From Echinometra lucunter (Eukaryota; Echinodermata; Echinoidea; Camarodonta; Echinometridae): a stretch of DNA of 64,000 bases. The notes beneath the pieces are model-generated. The model saw only the letters and a list, made by a program, of their open reading frames with translations, had not been told where the DNA came from and made no database searches. Each line of letters begins with the position of its first letter. The first letter of the stretch is position 1. The stretch spans positions 32,283,828 through 32,347,827 of the forward strand of contig CM057157.1 in assembly GCA_029962745.1 (NCBI GenBank), in the 5' to 3' direction. Of the stretch, positions 60,913 through 64,000 are shown in pieces. Made by a program: the position numbers and the translations under genes.

Positions 60913-61409
60913 TGTAGTTTTCTTATTCTTTGACCGATTTTGCTCATTTTTTTTAAAATGCTGTTCAAATTTATCTCCTTTTATTGAAACAGTGAAATTT
61001 CTAGGGTGGACTTACCCTTTAACAAAAGAATTTTATGTTCCAATATCTTTGCATCAAATCAATAATCAGTTGTCACATATTTCAACAGATATCTTAGTGT
61101 TACAAACATGAAATCCTCCTTCATATCAATTGGTGAAATGAGGTTGAGTCAATCTTTGACCTCATAAAACCGATCCCACATTGGTTGACAAGAGGAAATG
61201 AAATACCTGTCAAATCAGATCATTTCTGTGTCAGAAATGAAACATATGGTTCATAGGGTTTGGCTATTACTAGTAACCCTTGAATCTTAATCTCAGATGA
61301 CCACAACCTGTACACAGATCTCTCTATATCCTTAATTTGACATTTAAAGCATACCAATCACCACAACTCTTTATATTATTAAAGGGTTCCATATTACTCT
61401 ACTATACTC

Positions 61410-61640
61410 AAAATATGAGCTTCACAGTTGCAATAATACTTCTTTAAAAGAATTTAAAAGATAATGCATGTTCAAACATAAAAGTGACTAGTGAATCCAC
61501 ATACAATGTACACATACATGTGTCCATGAATGGAATTTGATTCTGCGCTTTGTGGTGTGTTTTCCTTTATTTTCTTATAACTGCTAACCCCTAGAACGCT
61601 GGGTGAAGTTTTTGCTGGGTTACTGAATACAGGATACACA
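61410..61640. repeat. Dispersed repeat family D, copy 3 (diverged)
   Basis: Shares AATATGAGCTTCA, TGACTAGTGAAT and CTAGAACGCTGGGTGAAGTT with copies 1 and 2. It is more diverged. Confidence 0.5.
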
Positions 61641-62322
61641 TAAATTGTTATTTGATGTGGTTGATATACTTCAAAGATGAACATGAGTTCTGGCCCTATT
61701 GCATAGAACTTTGATGGTAACTCTGCCGTCAATGGTAATTACCATGGTAATATTGCTCAACAGCCAACTGAATTCAAGCTTTCTAGGTAAGTTACCATTT
61801 ATGGCAAAGTTACCATCAATGGTAAGTTTTGTGCAATGGGGCCCTGATTATATACCAATACAATATCAAAGAAACCATTTCAAAGCTTTTGGGAAGGGTT
61901 CATTAGATAGTACTGGTGTATATCATCCAGTTTTGAAATCATTACAATGTTAAGAAATCAACTCAACTACACACAGAAATGAGTAGATGTTCACACAAAT
62001 GTCTAGGCCAAACATCTAAGCTGTTCTTGCAATGTTTCCAATAGGAGGCCATTTGAGTTTAATCCTTTTCAGCAGACATTATCAACTAGTCTTTTCTTCC
62101 AAATTGACCCTAAAGACTGATAAAGCTCACAAATTACCCCCCCCCCCCCCCTCCCCATTTCTCGTGCAAATGCAACATGTAACTACCAACTAATACAGAT
62201 TTATCATTTCAGAGTTAAACTGCACTGGAAATCAATTACAACCTGTTACATACAAGATATTTTCATCTACCACGAGATGATTATTTTTCAATGAAAAATG
62301 AATATTATACTGTGTAATACTC

Positions 62323-62391
62323 ATAGCATATTATGATTATGAAGAATTTTCAATGATTTATTCAAAGTTCTTCATAATCATAATATGCTAT
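62323..62391. repeat. Perfect 24-bp hairpin
   Basis: Arms 62323-62346 and 62368-62391 are exact reverse complements (ATAGCATATTATGATTATGA plus GAA) around a 21-nt loop. The size is like a pre-miRNA, but the perfect pairing and AT-rich stem point rather to a short foldback element. Confidence 0.8.
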
Positions 62392-62436
62392 CAGAACGAA
62401 CAAATAGGCCACTCATATATTATGATATAGCATATT

Positions 62437-63116
62437 TACCGTGTTTACACACGACTCGGCTCGAGTGTTGAATCCTCAAGCAGGGTCGAACGCTGCGAAG
62501 AGGGCAACTGTGATCGCGTTTATACTGAAACAAAAAAGGCGAGTTCGACACGGCCCGCGGATCACGAACGGAAGTAGAATAGACGTCACAAATGCGGGAA
62601 ATTTGCCACTGACGGCGAGCACCGAGTTCATATTCAGAGTACTGTTTTCCCCAACGTTCACATACGTCAAACACTAAACAGCGATTGGAGATAATTTTCT
62701 CTTGTAATCTTTGCAATACAGGTATTAATTTAGTAAAGCACATATCTATTAAATGAATCTTATGAGCAACAACAGAATTTTACGACCCCTAAGAGGAGTA
62801 CTTTTACCTATAAAAACCGAGCGAAGGCAGGGGCACAGCACAGAACTAGAGAGCATATCGCGCGCGCTACAGGATACGGATATGCCGTGTTTGACCTAGG
62901 TCATACGGGTTCGACACGGCTTTCTGTTTACACACGAAAAAAAAGGCGAGTCTGACTCGGCTCGCGGGTTGAAACCTACGATTTTGGCGGATCAAAAAAG
63001 CCGTGTTCGACACGGCTCGCGGATCACACTGATCGCGTTTACACAGCATAAAATTGCTGTGTTGAGCACGGCTCGCGTGTCGAACCCCCGAGCCGTGTCA
63101 CTGTGTAAACACGGTA
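62437..63116. mobile_element. MITE with TACC ends and ATT target duplication
   Basis: 680 bp between direct repeats ATT (62434-62436 and 63117-63119). Left end TACCGTGTTTACACACGACT, right end GTGTCACTGTGTAAACACGGTA. The inside repeats a module of GTTTACAC plus GACACGGCTCGCGG four to five times and is far richer in CpG than its flanks. Coding capacity absent. Confidence 0.85.
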
Positions 63117-64000
63117 ATTATTTGTTTTACTTGTATTAATAGCATGACAACTTGTTTAGGCCTATTGGTATACTCTGTGACTGTTACATTCACAATACAC
63201 AGAATCATCATGTGTTGAAGACTGTCAAGAGTGGCAGACTATGAAATGAACTGAAATTACACAAATGTCATTGTGTACACAAAAATGAAGAATTTCTTCA
63301 TCCAAAATAAGGCCGTAATGAAGCAGGGCTCTAAAACCTAACTTGTTCCTTTAAATAAAGAGACAGACTGACTGTGACCTGATTTGACCAATCCTATACA
63401 TGATTGATGCAGGAAGGAAGATAGAAAACTAGGATTACTTCCTCTAAAACATTGCTGCCTTCAACCACAAAGATAGAGTGCCAAGCAATACATTCATATC
63501 ATATACAGGTGATCTATTACATTCAGAGTTAAAGGATATCATATCTTTCTTTCTTTTCTAACAAAAAGATGAATGGTAAAAGCTCTAAACCAGTCCTCAA
63601 GATTCCTGATCCAGAAGAGACAAGGAGAAAGAATATACCTACTTTGAAGAGTTCAGAAATGCACAAAACAATTTTAAAAATAAGATAAAATACTAGAACA
63701 GACAGAGAAAACAATCTTTGAATGTAATTTTCACAACTGTTACTATGCAACAAAGCTTATAGTTTATAATACTTTAAACTTCATTTCATTATTATGTTAC
63801 CACGTATAAACTGTACGCAACTGAAAAAAAATGATTATCTACTCCAGCAAGTCAAGTGGAAGAAAATTAATGTTTCTCTGAAGTGAATTGAATTGAATTG
63901 AATCTGTAGAAGTACAGGTCACCAAATTGGTGTATATCAGTAATAGCTGATTGATTTACCACCTTGGAAGAATATTATAATAGAAAGCAGATTGCAGACT

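Larger units (their letters stand above)
58199..64000. other. Sequence upstream of exon 1, no exon recognised
   Basis: 5.8 kb that should be intron or 5' flank of the RhoGAP gene. It holds MITEs at 58548 and 62437, a foldback at 60569, dispersed repeat D copy 3, a run of C at about 62138-62152 and a perfect hairpin at 62323. I saw no coding block, promoter or start codon I could defend. Confidence 0.55.

Noticed and set aside
62867..63049. Small open frames inside the TACC-ended MITE
   Set aside because: They arise from repeated GC-rich modules; there are no transposase motifs.
63590..63700. A possible upstream coding exon with a CTAG|GTATATTC-type donor on the minus strand
   Set aside because: The frame has no family similarity and no clear acceptor, so it cannot be tied to exon 1.

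Overview
The window is eukaryotic nuclear DNA from an animal. It is AT-rich, with short exons, very long introns, canonical GT/AG splice sites and a dense load of non-coding repeats. The gene content, the many small inverted-repeat elements, the frequent TACATGTA motifs and the tRNA-headed repeats suggest a marine deuterostome invertebrate, most likely an echinoderm such as a sea urchin. That assignment is inference and no species is claimed.

One protein-coding gene was found, on the minus strand, spanning nearly the whole window. I reconstructed 23 consecutive internal coding exons (58198 down to 542). Their phases join without a break into 2,896 nt, or 965 codons plus one base. The order is a Ser/Pro-rich N-terminal segment, an F-BAR-like coiled-coil region, a Ser-rich linker, a C1 zinc finger and a RhoGAP domain with its arginine finger. 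This is the ARHGAP29/ARHGAP45(HMHA1)/GMIP family, and the wording of the sequence is closest to ARHGAP45. The first exon(s) with the start codon and the C-terminal tail are not seen: exon 1 in the window begins at a splice acceptor and the last one ends at a donor.

Layout in + coordinates: 1-4821 holds the RhoGAP and C1 exons; 4822-7684 is an intron with a 59-bp satellite, a transposable element and a long hairpin; 7685-8852 holds the Ser-rich linker exons; 8853-10726 is an intron filled by a 48-bp minisatellite; 10727-32519 holds the F-BAR exons with repeat-laden introns; 32520-56896 is a single 24.4-kb intron carrying a 500-base assembly gap, several inverted-repeat elements, a 39-bp minisatellite and four tandem copies of a ~1.47-kb unit; 56897-58198 holds the two N-terminal exons; 58199-64000 shows no recognised exon and several miniature transposons.

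The most unusual feature is that two minisatellites in this gene are built from exon/intron junctions. A 48-bp unit (31 copies) is the last 32 nt of exon 15 plus the first 16 nt of its intron. A 35-bp unit (8 copies) is the last 18 nt of exon 19 plus the first 17 nt of its intron. Each copy therefore carries a 5' splice site. A third exon edge, the acceptor side of exon 11, is duplicated as a decayed decoy. A second theme is a pair of transposable-element families that carry about 17 perfect direct repeats of the nuclear-receptor half-site AGGTCA with 1-bp spacing.
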